A stretch of DNA of 64,000 bases from Dyadobacter soli (GTDB lineage Bacteria; Bacteroidota; Bacteroidia; Cytophagales; Spirosomataceae): contig NZ_FNAN01000017.1 of the NCBI RefSeq assembly GCF_900101885.1, positions 1 to 64,000 of the forward strand, given 5' to 3'. Below, in pieces: positions 1 through 7,122 of the stretch. Below the pieces are notes generated by a model that did no database searches, was not told where the DNA came from, and saw only the letters and a list, made by a program, of their open reading frames with translations. Position 1 is the first letter of the stretch. Every line of letters starts with the position of its first letter. The position numbers and the translations under genes were made by a program.

Positions 1-52
1 GCTCCTCATCGGTAAACAAATTACCGTCCTTTTTGAAAAATATCTTACCCAT
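1..52 (-). CDS. Partial CDS, N-terminal 17 codons only
   Basis: An ATG on the minus strand at 52 opens a frame that runs off the left edge of the window. The 17 visible residues (MGKIFFKKDGNLFTDEE) are typical of a real N-terminus, and the frame is uninterrupted. The product cannot be recognised from so little sequence. Confidence 0.45.
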   Translation of the reverse strand, partial: MGKIFFKKDGNLFTDEE

Positions 53-93
53 TTTGAAATTGGTTGGTGTAAACCTATTTCAGGACAAGACAT

Positions 94-190
94 GTGGATA
101 GGAGGCCCCGCCGGGGCCTGACGTTGTGGTGGAAATGCGGTTGCTATAAACAGGTCGCCGCTCCGCGGCAAGGCGATCCACTGGATTTGG
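94..190. repeat. Dispersed palindromic repeat element
   Basis: It contains a GC-rich hairpin (AGGCCCCG/CCGGGGCCT) followed by a spacer reading TTGCTATAAACAGG and a second small palindrome, CCGCTCCGCGG. The order hairpin, TTGCTA(T/C)AAACAGG, CGCTC(C/T)GCGGC is repeated in the 30.3-32.6 kb array (for example 30788-30860), so this is a solitary member of the same family. No coding function is supported. Confidence 0.6.
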
Positions 191-235
191 AGCGGCTCGC
201 GGTTGATGCCTTAGCTCCCTTTCCTCCTTCCTCCC

Positions 236-496
236 TTAATCCATTCTCCCCTCTTCCTTCCTACCCATCTCCAACTTCTGAAAGAAAAACACCAATTCCC
301 GAAACGACAGGAATATTTCACCGATACGCGGGTTGCAACCTGCCTCTTTTTGAAATGCCATATGGTCGCTGTAAATGATCCAAAGGTCTTCAATCCACTC
401 GGATGCGGTGCTTTGGCTTAGTAACTCTTTGACATTTCTCCCGTAGTTCAGGCAAATGGCTTCTTCGGACGCTGAAATCGTTGTTGATGGTTTCAT
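236..496 (-). CDS. Small hypothetical protein (86 aa)
   Basis: A short open frame starting at ATG 496. It has balanced amino-acid composition over residues 1-75 with several aromatic residues (WIEDLWIIY, FLSFRELVFFF). I do not recognise a family. The last ten or so residues are encoded by a polypurine tract (polypyrimidine on the plus strand, 214-272), so the natural 3' end may have been changed by expansion of that tract. No signal peptide or membrane segment is evident. It may be real or a decayed gene. Confidence 0.42.
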   Translation of the reverse strand: MKPSTTISASEEAICLNYGRNVKELLSQSTASEWIEDLWIIYSDHMAFQKEAGCNPRIGEIFLSFRELVFFFQKLEMGRKEEGRMD

Positions 497-516
497 TTAT
501 GTTTTAGGTTTGTGAA

Positions 517-590
517 TGCCCTGCGTAAAGGTGTCCTAACGCCATATACAACGTCCGGGGCTTTCGCCGGATCCGCACCATCGCAGGGCA
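517..590. repeat. Inverted repeat enclosing small hairpins
   Basis: The arms TGCCCTGCG (517-525) and CGCAGGGCA (582-590) are perfectly complementary. Between them lies a smaller hairpin around CCGGGGCTTTCGCCGG. It sits in the gene-free stretch 497-893 and resembles the palindromic modules elsewhere in the window. I see no gene in 497-893; the short frames there have no coding character. Confidence 0.4.
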
Positions 591-711
591 ATTACTTAAA
601 TATTTTAATGTATATGTTAAAGGAAACCACAAAATCAGGAACGCCCAATCGAAATGCAATACCCTGTATGCCCCGGATGTACGAAAGGCTATCAACGAAT
701 TAGTCGCCGGT

Positions 712-835
712 CAACCGCCCTTTCCTCCGTCCTCCCTTTCCTCCATCCTCCCATTCCTCCGTCTTCCATTCCACCCTTTCCTCCATCCTCCCTTTCCTCC
801 TTCCTCCCTTCCTCCATCCTCTCCATCAGTAACAT
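712..835. repeat. Polypyrimidine tract with CCTCC(C/T)TT iterations
   Basis: Roughly 120 bases of almost unbroken C/T on the plus strand, built from degenerate copies of CCTCCCTTTCCTCCATC. It lies 60-180 bases upstream of the oxidoreductase start at 894. A shorter relative occurs at 214-272. Such tracts expand by slippage and can adopt triplex structure; any regulatory role is conjecture. Confidence 0.7.
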
Positions 836-893
836 TTTCCTCCAACGACCTTTTGAAAACACCAATCAAATCCAACTTCCTAAACCAGCCACC

Positions 894-2177
894 ATGACGC
901 AAAACGCTAACCGCCGCGAATTCCTTAAAACAGCCGGGCTTACAACGCTCGGCCTGACTATTTTGCCCAACCTGATCACCCGTGCTGCGCCCAGCGATCG
1001 CGTGCGTATAGCGCATATCGGTTTGGGCGGGATGGGCAATAACCATATGAAGTGGTTTGCGAATTTGCCGGACGCCGAGATAGTGGCGCTTTGCGATGTG
1101 GATGAACTGCATTTGGGCGAGACAAAGCAACGGCTGGAAACGATGAAGCCCGGCATTAAGGTGGATACTTACGGCGATTTCCGGCGCATTCTCGAACGAA
1201 AAGATATCGATGCCATTACCGTGGCGACACCCGACCACTGGCATGCGCAGATTGCGACGCTGGCGTTTCAGGCCGGGAAGGATGTGTATGGGGAAAAGCC
1301 GCTTTCGTACTGCTTGAAAGAAGGTAAAATGATGCTCAAACAGCTCGAAAAGCACAATCGCGTCTTCCAGATGGGCAACCAGATCCATGCGGGTGATAAT
1401 TTTCACAGGGTTGTAGAATTGATCCAGTCAGGGTCGATCGGCAAGGTGCATACGGTGCGGCTTTGGAAAAAGCCAAGTACCAAAGAGCTGGGTTCACCGA
1501 CGGTGCAGCCGGTTCCAAAGACATTGAATTGGGACATGTGGCTTGGTCCGGCGCCATTTACGGAATACATTCCCGAGAAATGCCACTTCACTTACCGCTA
1601 TTTCCTCGATTATTCAGGCGGCGAGTTTGCGGATTTCTGGTGCCACATTGCCGATGTGATGTATTCCGCGATCCACCCGACGGGCTTGAAGAAAATCAAT
1701 GCACGGGGAACCGCATACGAAGGCATCGCCGACGCGCCCAAAACGCTGGACGTGGATTATGAATTTGATGGTTTGAAGGTATACTGGTCGTCCAACCCGC
1801 CTGACGTCCCCGGCGCGGTAGACCGCGGCATCGGTGCATTCTTCGAAGGCGATAAAGGCACGCTTATTTGCGATTACAACACCCGCGAACTGACGATCAA
1901 TGGCGAGAAAATGGCCGACATCGCCTCCGTACCGATAACAAATCCGCGCTCACCCGGGCATCAGCAGAACTTTATCGATTGTGTCAAATCCCGCAAACAG
2001 CCCGAGTCGAACCTCGCCTATGCACGCGAAATGACGATTCCAATGCATTTGGGGCTGATTTCCTACCGGCTGAAACGGGAACTGACCTGGAATGCAAAAA
2101 AGGAAAAATTCACCGGAGATAAGGAAGCGAACCGTTTGCTCAACCGCAAACCCCGGAAAGAATGGGACTTGGTATGA
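894..2177 (+). CDS. Gfo/Idh/MocA family oxidoreductase, Tat-exported
   Basis: This 427-residue protein has a twin-arginine signal (NRREFLKTAG, residues 5-14, then a hydrophobic stretch ending near residue 30), so export of a folded, cofactor-loaded enzyme is expected. The mature protein opens with a Rossmann fold (RIAHIGLGGMGNNH) for NAD(P). The motif GEKPLSY is the EKP signature of the family, followed by the usual C-terminal alpha/beta substrate domain. Members oxidise or reduce sugars, inositols and related polyols; the substrate is not readable here. The ATG at 894 was chosen because it gives the Tat signal; the frame is open further upstream only through the polypyrimidine tract. The gene stands alone, 54 bases before a lipoprotein gene. 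Confidence 0.93.
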   Translation: MTQNANRREFLKTAGLTTLGLTILPNLITRAAPSDRVRIAHIGLGGMGNNHMKWFANLPDAEIVALCDVDELHLGETKQRLETMKPGIKVDTYGDFRRILERKDIDAITVATPDHWHAQIATLAFQAGKDVYGEKPLSYCLKEGKMMLKQLEKHNRVFQMGNQIHAGDNFHRVVELIQSGSIGKVHTVRLWKKPSTKELGSPTVQPVPKTLNWDMWLGPAPFTEYIPEKCHFTYRYFLDYSGGEFADFWCHIADVMYSAIHPTGLKKINARGTAYEGIADAPKTLDVDYEFDGLKVYWSSNPPDVPGAVDRGIGAFFEGDKGTLICDYNTRELTINGEKMADIASVPITNPRSPGHQQNFIDCVKSRKQPESNLAYAREMTIPMHLGLISYRLKRELTWNAKKEKFTGDKEANRLLNRKPRKEWDLV

Positions 2178-2231
2178 TGTAACCATGGTTAGATATTTTT
2201 GTATATTGACAAGAAATAACTAGCCATTGCC

Positions 2232-2903
2232 ATGAAACATCTTCTACTGATCACGTTTATTTCCGGCAGTTTGTTGCTCGGTTGCAAGGATTCGTCTGAG
2301 TCTGTGGGTGATATGCCTGCCATTGAAAGCATTTCATTTGTCGGCTTGCCGGACGAGAATGTGACTTTTGACCCGCGCAACTCGCTGATTACCGTAAGGA
2401 TGCCGGCGGTGCTGGAAGGGGGATTGAAACCGGTTTTGAAAATGACGCCTGGCGCACAGCCTGTGGGGCTGATGTCCGATGGAAGGGTTGATATTTCCGC
2501 ATTTTGCCGCGGCAGTCAGAACGAGCCGACTTACCTCCGCGTTGCCAACCGAACAAAAACTGCTGCGTACCGTTTAAACATTATTGCTACCGGCCCTCTC
2601 GCAGCGCAGGATGTTTACGAGGAGACGACATTCTCACGGCAATCAACTATGTTGAAACTTAGTCTGCCGGTTCAAAACCAATACAATTATGTCCACCTAA
2701 CCCGCATTGTGTTCGAAAACGAGGATGGCAGCGAACCGGTTGTTATCACAGCCGACGGTGCTACGCTGGCAGGTTGCAGCTCGCAGCCGAACAGACTTTC
2801 GGTGGAACTTTATTCTCCGATACAACAAGTTCTGAAACCCGGCAGATACAAAATTCAAATAGGAAACATTAAATTCCCCCAGCGGTTGATCGTCGTCGAT
2901 TAG
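2232..2903 (+). CDS. Lipoprotein of unknown function (223 aa)
   Basis: A signal peptide ending in the lipobox LLLGC (Cys about residue 18) marks it as a lipoprotein. The mature part is beta-rich with Ig-like character (for example VTFDPRNSLITVRMPA, TAAYRLNIIATG). This resembles the DUF5018-type or bacterial Ig-like domains of Bacteroidota surface lipoproteins, but I cannot assign a named family. It is followed by an intergenic region holding the regulatory palindrome of the next two genes, so it is probably monocistronic. Confidence 0.8.
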   Translation: MKHLLLITFISGSLLLGCKDSSESVGDMPAIESISFVGLPDENVTFDPRNSLITVRMPAVLEGGLKPVLKMTPGAQPVGLMSDGRVDISAFCRGSQNEPTYLRVANRTKTAAYRLNIIATGPLAAQDVYEETTFSRQSTMLKLSLPVQNQYNYVHLTRIVFENEDGSEPVVITADGATLAGCSSQPNRLSVELYSPIQQVLKPGRYKIQIGNIKFPQRLIVVD

Positions 2904-2967
2904 CCGCACTACGCTACTCAAACGTTCCCTCATTGCCGTTAACCGAAGAATAAACGGTCGGTTTGAT

Positions 2968-2986
2968 ATTATACAAGTTGTATAAT
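2968..2986. promoter_or_regulatory. Perfect palindrome, likely operator of the GNAT/XRE pair
   Basis: The sequence ATTATACAAGTTGTATAAT has two perfect 9-base arms around one central base. It lies 25-44 bases upstream of the start at 3012, overlapping AT-rich promoter-like sequence (TTTG at 2962, TAnnTTT-like boxes at 2981-2999). The XRE-type protein encoded second in the operon is the natural candidate to bind it, as in autoregulated toxin-antitoxin loci. Binding is inferred, not shown. Confidence 0.65.
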
Positions 2987-3011
2987 TTTTTATACCTTTA
3001 TTAGTGGGAGC

Positions 3012-3527
3012 ATGAATGCAAAAATTACCTGTGTTTCAAGCGGCGAAACCGTCGCCGCAAAAATTATTCAGCCTGTCGGGCTTGTTTTACCATCGGTGAA
3101 CGATGGCTGGCGGTTTGATTTTGAAAAGCATGTCAGAAAGAAGTACTGCCGGGCATTTGTGCTGGTATGCGAGGACACGCCGGATGTGATTGAGGGGTGC
3201 CTGATCTTTGAGATGCGGAACGGGGTCGAGCCCTATATGGCATTTATAGAGGTCGCGCCGCATAATCGGGGAAAAGACAGGGTTTACGCAAATGTAGCCG
3301 GGTGCTTGACTGCCGCTGCCTGCCGGCTCAGCGAGAAGCATGGGACAGAACATTATCGCGGATGGCTGACCTTCGATGTGAAGGAACATCGCAAGGAAGA
3401 TGAAATCAAAATAATGGCTTTGTACTGCCAAAAGTATGGCGCAGTGAGGTGGGGGCAAGCAACAATGTTGATTTCACCAGAGAATGGTGAAGAACTGATT
3501 TCTAAATTTTTAATGTCAGAACAATGA
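3012..3527 (+). CDS. GNAT-fold acetyltransferase-like protein, possible toxin
   Basis: This 171-residue protein has a GNAT-like pattern in its middle and C-terminal parts. The strand and loop AFIEVAPHNRG resembles beta-4 and the acetyl-CoA pyrophosphate loop, followed by a helix, a strand (GWLTFDV) and the late helix/turn LYCQKYGA. The usual Q/R-x-x-G-x-G/A loop is degenerate (NRGKDRVYAN), so catalysis is uncertain. It overlaps the next gene, an XRE regulator, by four bases (ATGA), which with the upstream palindrome is the layout of a type II toxin-antitoxin module. It could instead be a non-toxic acetyltransferase with its own repressor. No signal peptide is seen, so a cytoplasmic location is expected. 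Confidence 0.75.
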   Translation: MNAKITCVSSGETVAAKIIQPVGLVLPSVNDGWRFDFEKHVRKKYCRAFVLVCEDTPDVIEGCLIFEMRNGVEPYMAFIEVAPHNRGKDRVYANVAGCLTAAACRLSEKHGTEHYRGWLTFDVKEHRKEDEIKIMALYCQKYGAVRWGQATMLISPENGEELISKFLMSEQ

Positions 3528-4012
3528 AAAAAGAGAAGGAGATCAACCCGGAACAACTTTCTAATGACCATAGGCGGCAAGCACTGCTTGAATTTATCAT
3601 TGCAGAAAATGCAAAGCGAACACCAGAGCAAAAATTAAAAACCGAAATGCTGGGAATTCAGTACTTGATGGAGGATTACTTCAATGATGATTCGCTACGT
3701 ATTGTCGAATTTGAACCCGCCGAATTCCTCAGCATCCACTACTTTATCAAACGTTATCTCAAAGTCCTCAACACATCCCAAAAACAACTCGCTGAGCTTT
3801 TTGAAATGAAGGACAGCAACCTGCACAAATACCTTACGGGTGAGCGGAAGCTGAATACGGATATCGCTTTCAAGCTGGCGTCTTTTACGAAAACTACGCC
3901 GGAGCATTGGCTGCGCCTGGAAATCAGGAACGAGCTGAAAAAGTTGGGCGGCGCAAAGGTAGCAGAGTTTGAGAAATATGGCTATGAGCATGTAGTCAAC
4001 ACCCGGGAATGA
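3524..4012 (+). CDS. XRE-family helix-turn-helix protein, possible antitoxin
   Basis: This 162-residue protein has an N-terminal helical segment, then an XRE/HigA-like helix-turn-helix in residues ~85-145. The segments are SQKQLAELFEMKDSNLHKYL, then TGERKLNTDIAFKLASFT and TPEHWLRLE, with the TPEHWL signature common in HigA-type antitoxins. The start overlaps the stop of the GNAT-like gene (ATGA), so the two are translationally coupled. The toxin-first order is that of higBA-type systems. It probably neutralises its partner and represses the operon through the palindrome at 2968-2986. It is followed by 120 bases without a gene. Confidence 0.8.
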   Translation: MKKEKEINPEQLSNDHRRQALLEFIIAENAKRTPEQKLKTEMLGIQYLMEDYFNDDSLRIVEFEPAEFLSIHYFIKRYLKVLNTSQKQLAELFEMKDSNLHKYLTGERKLNTDIAFKLASFTKTTPEHWLRLEIRNELKKLGGAKVAEFEKYGYEHVVNTRE

Positions 4013-4134
4013 TTCCCGTTGCACGTTTATTTAATGCATTAGCAGGAATTTAAAGCGTTTTGTAAGGGTTGTAGAAGTCTGGGTTGTCATGCAGAAAAAT
4101 CATGCATGAAACCGATTGATACTTCATCCAACAA

Positions 4135-4773
4135 ATGCGAAAATTCATCCTATTACTCGTTATCACAGTCTTTTACCTGCCCGCGAGTGCACAAACCAAA
4201 TGGAAACTGATCGCCGACAAGGAGCAAATCCGGATCTATTCGTCGGCGGTTCCCGAATCTAAAATCAAGGCTATCAAAGTCGATTGTGTCGTGGATGCGT
4301 CGCTTGCGCAGATGGTCGCGCTGGTGCTGGATGTGGAGGCCGGAACGCAGTGGGTTTACAAAACCAAGTCGTGCACGCTCGTGAAGCGGGTCTCTCCTAC
4401 TGATTTGTACTATCATTCCGAAATAAGCCTTCCCTGGCCGCTGGATAACCGCGACTTCGTGGCGCACCTGATGGCCCGGCAGGACCCTACGACCAAAGCC
4501 GTCACGATCGATGGCCCGGTGGTAGCCGGAATGGTGCCTGTAAAAAGGAATGTGGTACGGGTAAGTGATTCGAAAGGGCGCTGGCTGCTCACGCCGGTAG
4601 CTGGCAAAGTACGTATCGAATATATACTCCACACCGATCCCGGAGGGTATCTGCCGGCGTGGGCGGTGAATGCATTTGCGGCCGAAGGGCCGATGGAGAC
4701 ATTTAAAAGTATGAAACAGCAGCTCAAATTGCCGAAATATAAAAATGCCTCCCTTACATTTATAGCCAATTAG
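4135..4773 (+). CDS. START-domain lipid-binding-like secreted protein
   Basis: A signal peptide (about residues 1-19, ending PASAQ) precedes a single START-like domain of ~190 residues. Recognisable features are the early KWKLIADKEQIRIYS strand, the central SLPWPLDNRDFV segment, a hallmark of START proteins in bacteria, and a C-terminal amphipathic helix (GPMETFKSMKQQL). START domains bind hydrophobic ligands in a deep pocket; the ligand here is unknown. Export suggests the periplasm. It precedes dgoD by 30 bases in the same direction, so co-transcription is possible, though no functional link is obvious. Confidence 0.85.
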   Translation: MRKFILLLVITVFYLPASAQTKWKLIADKEQIRIYSSAVPESKIKAIKVDCVVDASLAQMVALVLDVEAGTQWVYKTKSCTLVKRVSPTDLYYHSEISLPWPLDNRDFVAHLMARQDPTTKAVTIDGPVVAGMVPVKRNVVRVSDSKGRWLLTPVAGKVRIEYILHTDPGGYLPAWAVNAFAAEGPMETFKSMKQQLKLPKYKNASLTFIAN

Positions 4774-4803
4774 AAGGGTTATACAATGTAAAAGAAAAAT
4801 AGA

Positions 4804-5952
4804 ATGAAAATCAGAAGTTACGAGCTGTTCCAGGTACCTCCCAGATGGTTGTTTTTGAAAATTGAAACCGATGAAGGCATTGTCGGATGGGGCGAGCCGG
4901 TGATCGAAGGCAAGGCTGCAACGGTAGCTGCCGCCGTGCACGAATTGATGGAGGCATTGATCGGCAAGGACCCGCTTGATATCGAAGGTCACTGGAATAC
5001 GATGTACCGGGGCGGATTTTACCGCGGCGGGCCCATACTGATGAGCGCCATAGCCGGCATCGACCAGGCATTGTGGGACATCAAAGGCAAATTCTTCAAT
5101 GCACCTGTATATCAACTACTCGGCGGCAAATGCCGCGACAAGATCAAAGTGTATTCCTGGATCGGCGGCGACAGGCCGGATGAAGTGGCGGGAGCGGCAA
5201 AAGAATGCTTCGACCGTGGTTTCAAAGCCATTAAAATGAATGCGACCAATGAAATGCAGTATATCGATTCGTTTGAAAAGATAGACCTGGCCGTAAAAAG
5301 GGTCGCATCGATCCGCGAGGCGCTTGGCTACGGGCTTGAAATCGGCGTGGATTTTCACGGACGCCTGCACAAACCGATGGCCAAAGTACTCGCCAAAGAA
5401 TTGGAACAATTCCGGCCAATGTTCATCGAAGAGCCGGTACTGGCCGAAAACAACGAAGCTTTGCGAGAAATTGCTGCGCATACTTCTATCCCGATCGCGA
5501 CAGGCGAGCGGATGTTCAGCCGCTGGGATTTCAAAAACCTGCTGATGCACGGCTACGCCGACATTATCCAGCCCGACCTCTCCCACGCAGGCGGCATTAC
5601 CGAATGTAAGAAAATACTTTCCATGGCAGAAGCATTCGATGTGGCCGCGGCGCCGCATTGCCCGCTCGGCCCCATTGCACTGGCAGCGTGCCTGCAAGTA
5701 GATGCGACCTGCCATAATGCATTCATCCAGGAGCAAAGCCTGGGCATCCATTACAACCAGGGCAGTGATCTGATGGACTATCTGACTGACCGAACGGTAT
5801 TCGACTACCACGACGGTTTCGTGAATATCCCGTCCGGCCCCGGCCTCGGCATTGAAGTGGATGAAGAGCAGGTGCGTAAAATGGCGGCGATCGGCCATAA
5901 CTGGAAGAATCCGCTGTGGACGCACGAAGATGGTAGTGCTGCAGAGTGGTAA
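4804..5952 (+). CDS. dgoD: D-galactonate dehydratase
   Basis: Enolase-superfamily dehydratase converting D-galactonate to 2-dehydro-3-deoxy-D-galactonate. It has 382 residues, the same length as E. coli DgoD, and the catalytic positions match its numbering: metal ligands Asp183, Glu209 and Glu235, and the acid/base pair His185 (in VDFHGR) and His285 (in APHCPLGP). The capping domain (residues 1-~120) and barrel are complete. The rest of the De Ley-Doudoroff type galactonate route (KDGal kinase, aldolase) is not in the window. The upstream Gfo/Idh/MocA enzyme might feed sugar acids, but that is only suggestive. Downstream is a cluster of palindromic repeats instead of an obvious terminator. 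Confidence 0.95.
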   Translation: MKIRSYELFQVPPRWLFLKIETDEGIVGWGEPVIEGKAATVAAAVHELMEALIGKDPLDIEGHWNTMYRGGFYRGGPILMSAIAGIDQALWDIKGKFFNAPVYQLLGGKCRDKIKVYSWIGGDRPDEVAGAAKECFDRGFKAIKMNATNEMQYIDSFEKIDLAVKRVASIREALGYGLEIGVDFHGRLHKPMAKVLAKELEQFRPMFIEEPVLAENNEALREIAAHTSIPIATGERMFSRWDFKNLLMHGYADIIQPDLSHAGGITECKKILSMAEAFDVAAAPHCPLGPIALAACLQVDATCHNAFIQEQSLGIHYNQGSDLMDYLTDRTVFDYHDGFVNIPSGPGLGIEVDEEQVRKMAAIGHNWKNPLWTHEDGSAAEW

Positions 5953-5956
5953 AATG

Positions 5957-6110
5957 GCGCGAAGGTCTGCCTTCGTGACTAAATATTCGCAGGCCTCCGG
6001 CCGGTCACTACCGCATCTCGCCGTATAGACCGGCCAGAGGCCTGCAAATAGTGTGTACAAATCAGGAGATTTGTACGAGCGTCAGGAGATTTGTACGAGC
6101 GCTCCGAGCG
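5957..6110. repeat. Cluster of palindromic modules and a 20-bp tandem repeat
   Basis: Between convergent genes lie several palindromes in a row: CGAAG-GTCTGC-CTTCG, an 18-base inverted repeat (5989-6006 with 6028-6045, one mismatch), GTACAAATC-AGGA-GATTTGTAC, and GCGCTCCGAGCGC. The 20-mer TCAGGAGATTTGTACGAGCG is present twice in tandem (6062-6081 and 6082-6101). The style matches the array at 30.3-32.6 kb. It may act as a bidirectional transcription barrier, but no U-tract is present. Confidence 0.7.
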
Positions 6111-6875
6111 CTACAACGCTAACTTAATAGCCCGCTCGACAGGCGAAGGGCCGTCTACAACCAACTCCTCCCTTAACAACAACGGCGGCTGCGCCATGAA
6201 CTTCGGCTCCATTCCCCTATGCGCCTGCGCGGCGTGAACCATGAACGGATGGCAAAGATAAACGGTCCCCGCTTCGCCCGTCGCCAATGCGATTTCCCGC
6301 TCGGGCATATCGTCCAGCTTGCCGGCAAGTTCCATATATGACAGGCCAGCCGCTCCCGCAGATTGCAATGCGCGAGCCACATCCGTGTGTGAGCCTATAC
6401 GTATACGCGTGGGCGCATCGTGCTCGCTCACATCCGAGTACAGGAAGAGCATGAGCAGCCCCCTGCCCTTTGAGTTTACATTGACGCGCCACTCCCAGAA
6501 GTTAGCCGGATCTTCGCCCGGGAAGCTGGCGTCGACGTGCCAGCCTGCGTCACCAGGATCTTCGTCGGACGGGAAGCGAATGGGAAACGTGCCCATGCTA
6601 CGACAGGGCAGCCATTTACCTGCCCCAACGAGCTGATCGAAGGCGGCATGCAAAACCCGCGTATTGGCAGACGTTACAAATGGTTCCTGCGCATACATTC
6701 CGAGGCGGATTACCGGCTTTGTCCAGGTGGCCGGGTTATGACGGTCGAGCGCGAGGTCATTCCATAATATGTCCCTTACCAGCGCGGCTGTTTCGACAGA
6801 AAACGCACGATCGATGCGGATAAAGCCCTGGGTAATAAATTGATCTATTTGCTGAGAACTCAGTGTTCCTTCCAT
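6111..6875 (-). CDS. Phytanoyl-CoA dioxygenase (PhyH) family protein
   Basis: A 254-residue Fe(II)/2-oxoglutarate-dependent oxygenase-like protein of the PhyH family. The N-terminal LSSQQIDQFITQGFIRI is the classical opening of the family. The iron site is readable as HxD in GWHVDASF (about residues 136-138) and a distal His in LCHPFMVHAA near residue 210, with a following Arg/Lys-rich segment. The substrate is unknown. The start at 6875 (MEGTLSSQQ) fits the family N-terminus; an in-frame ATG at 6959 would add 28 residues of no evident function. It is convergent with dgoD across the repeat cluster and divergent from the kinase gene. Confidence 0.88.
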   Translation of the reverse strand: MEGTLSSQQIDQFITQGFIRIDRAFSVETAALVRDILWNDLALDRHNPATWTKPVIRLGMYAQEPFVTSANTRVLHAAFDQLVGAGKWLPCRSMGTFPIRFPSDEDPGDAGWHVDASFPGEDPANFWEWRVNVNSKGRGLLMLFLYSDVSEHDAPTRIRIGSHTDVARALQSAGAAGLSYMELAGKLDDMPEREIALATGEAGTVYLCHPFMVHAAQAHRGMEPKFMAQPPLLLREELVVDGPSPVERAIKLAL

Positions 6876-7122
6876 GGGATTTCGATAAGTAGTGAATGGA
6901 AAAATCGGGATAGTAAAATCCTGCTTCCCGGAATCGGGAAGAACGTGCAGCGGCGGCACGGGAAGGGACCTTAGAGTGTTGGTGTGAACCTCATGGTTAC
7001 AAATTTAGGTATTTTGCTTGATAATGGTTCGAATTCAAATCAAAAAGCGCCATATTCAGTTTTGGCTGGTCGGCTGTGGAATGCGTAGGCGTATTTGCGG
7101 AATAACCAGACCATCTCAGCGC

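Noticed and set aside
504-703. Short frames on both strands before the oxidoreductase
   Set aside because: They overlap one another on opposite strands, cross inverted repeats and have no coding character.
711-1406. 231-codon minus-strand frame opposite the oxidoreductase
   Set aside because: It is antisense to a well-supported gene, and its C-terminal part is a low-complexity GGREEGG translation of the polypurine strand.
3012-4012. Reading the pair as a standard HigB/HigA module
   Set aside because: The second protein is HigA-like, but the first has a GNAT-like pattern and is far longer than RelE-fold HigB toxins.
4153-5115. 320-codon minus-strand frame opposite the START protein and dgoD
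   Set aside because: It spans two well-supported genes on the other strand and has no motif. Long antisense frames are common in GC-rich coding DNA.
7020-7045. GGTTCGAATTC resembling a tRNA T-loop
   Set aside because: The flanking bases do not form a five-base T stem, and no anticodon or acceptor arm can be built around it.
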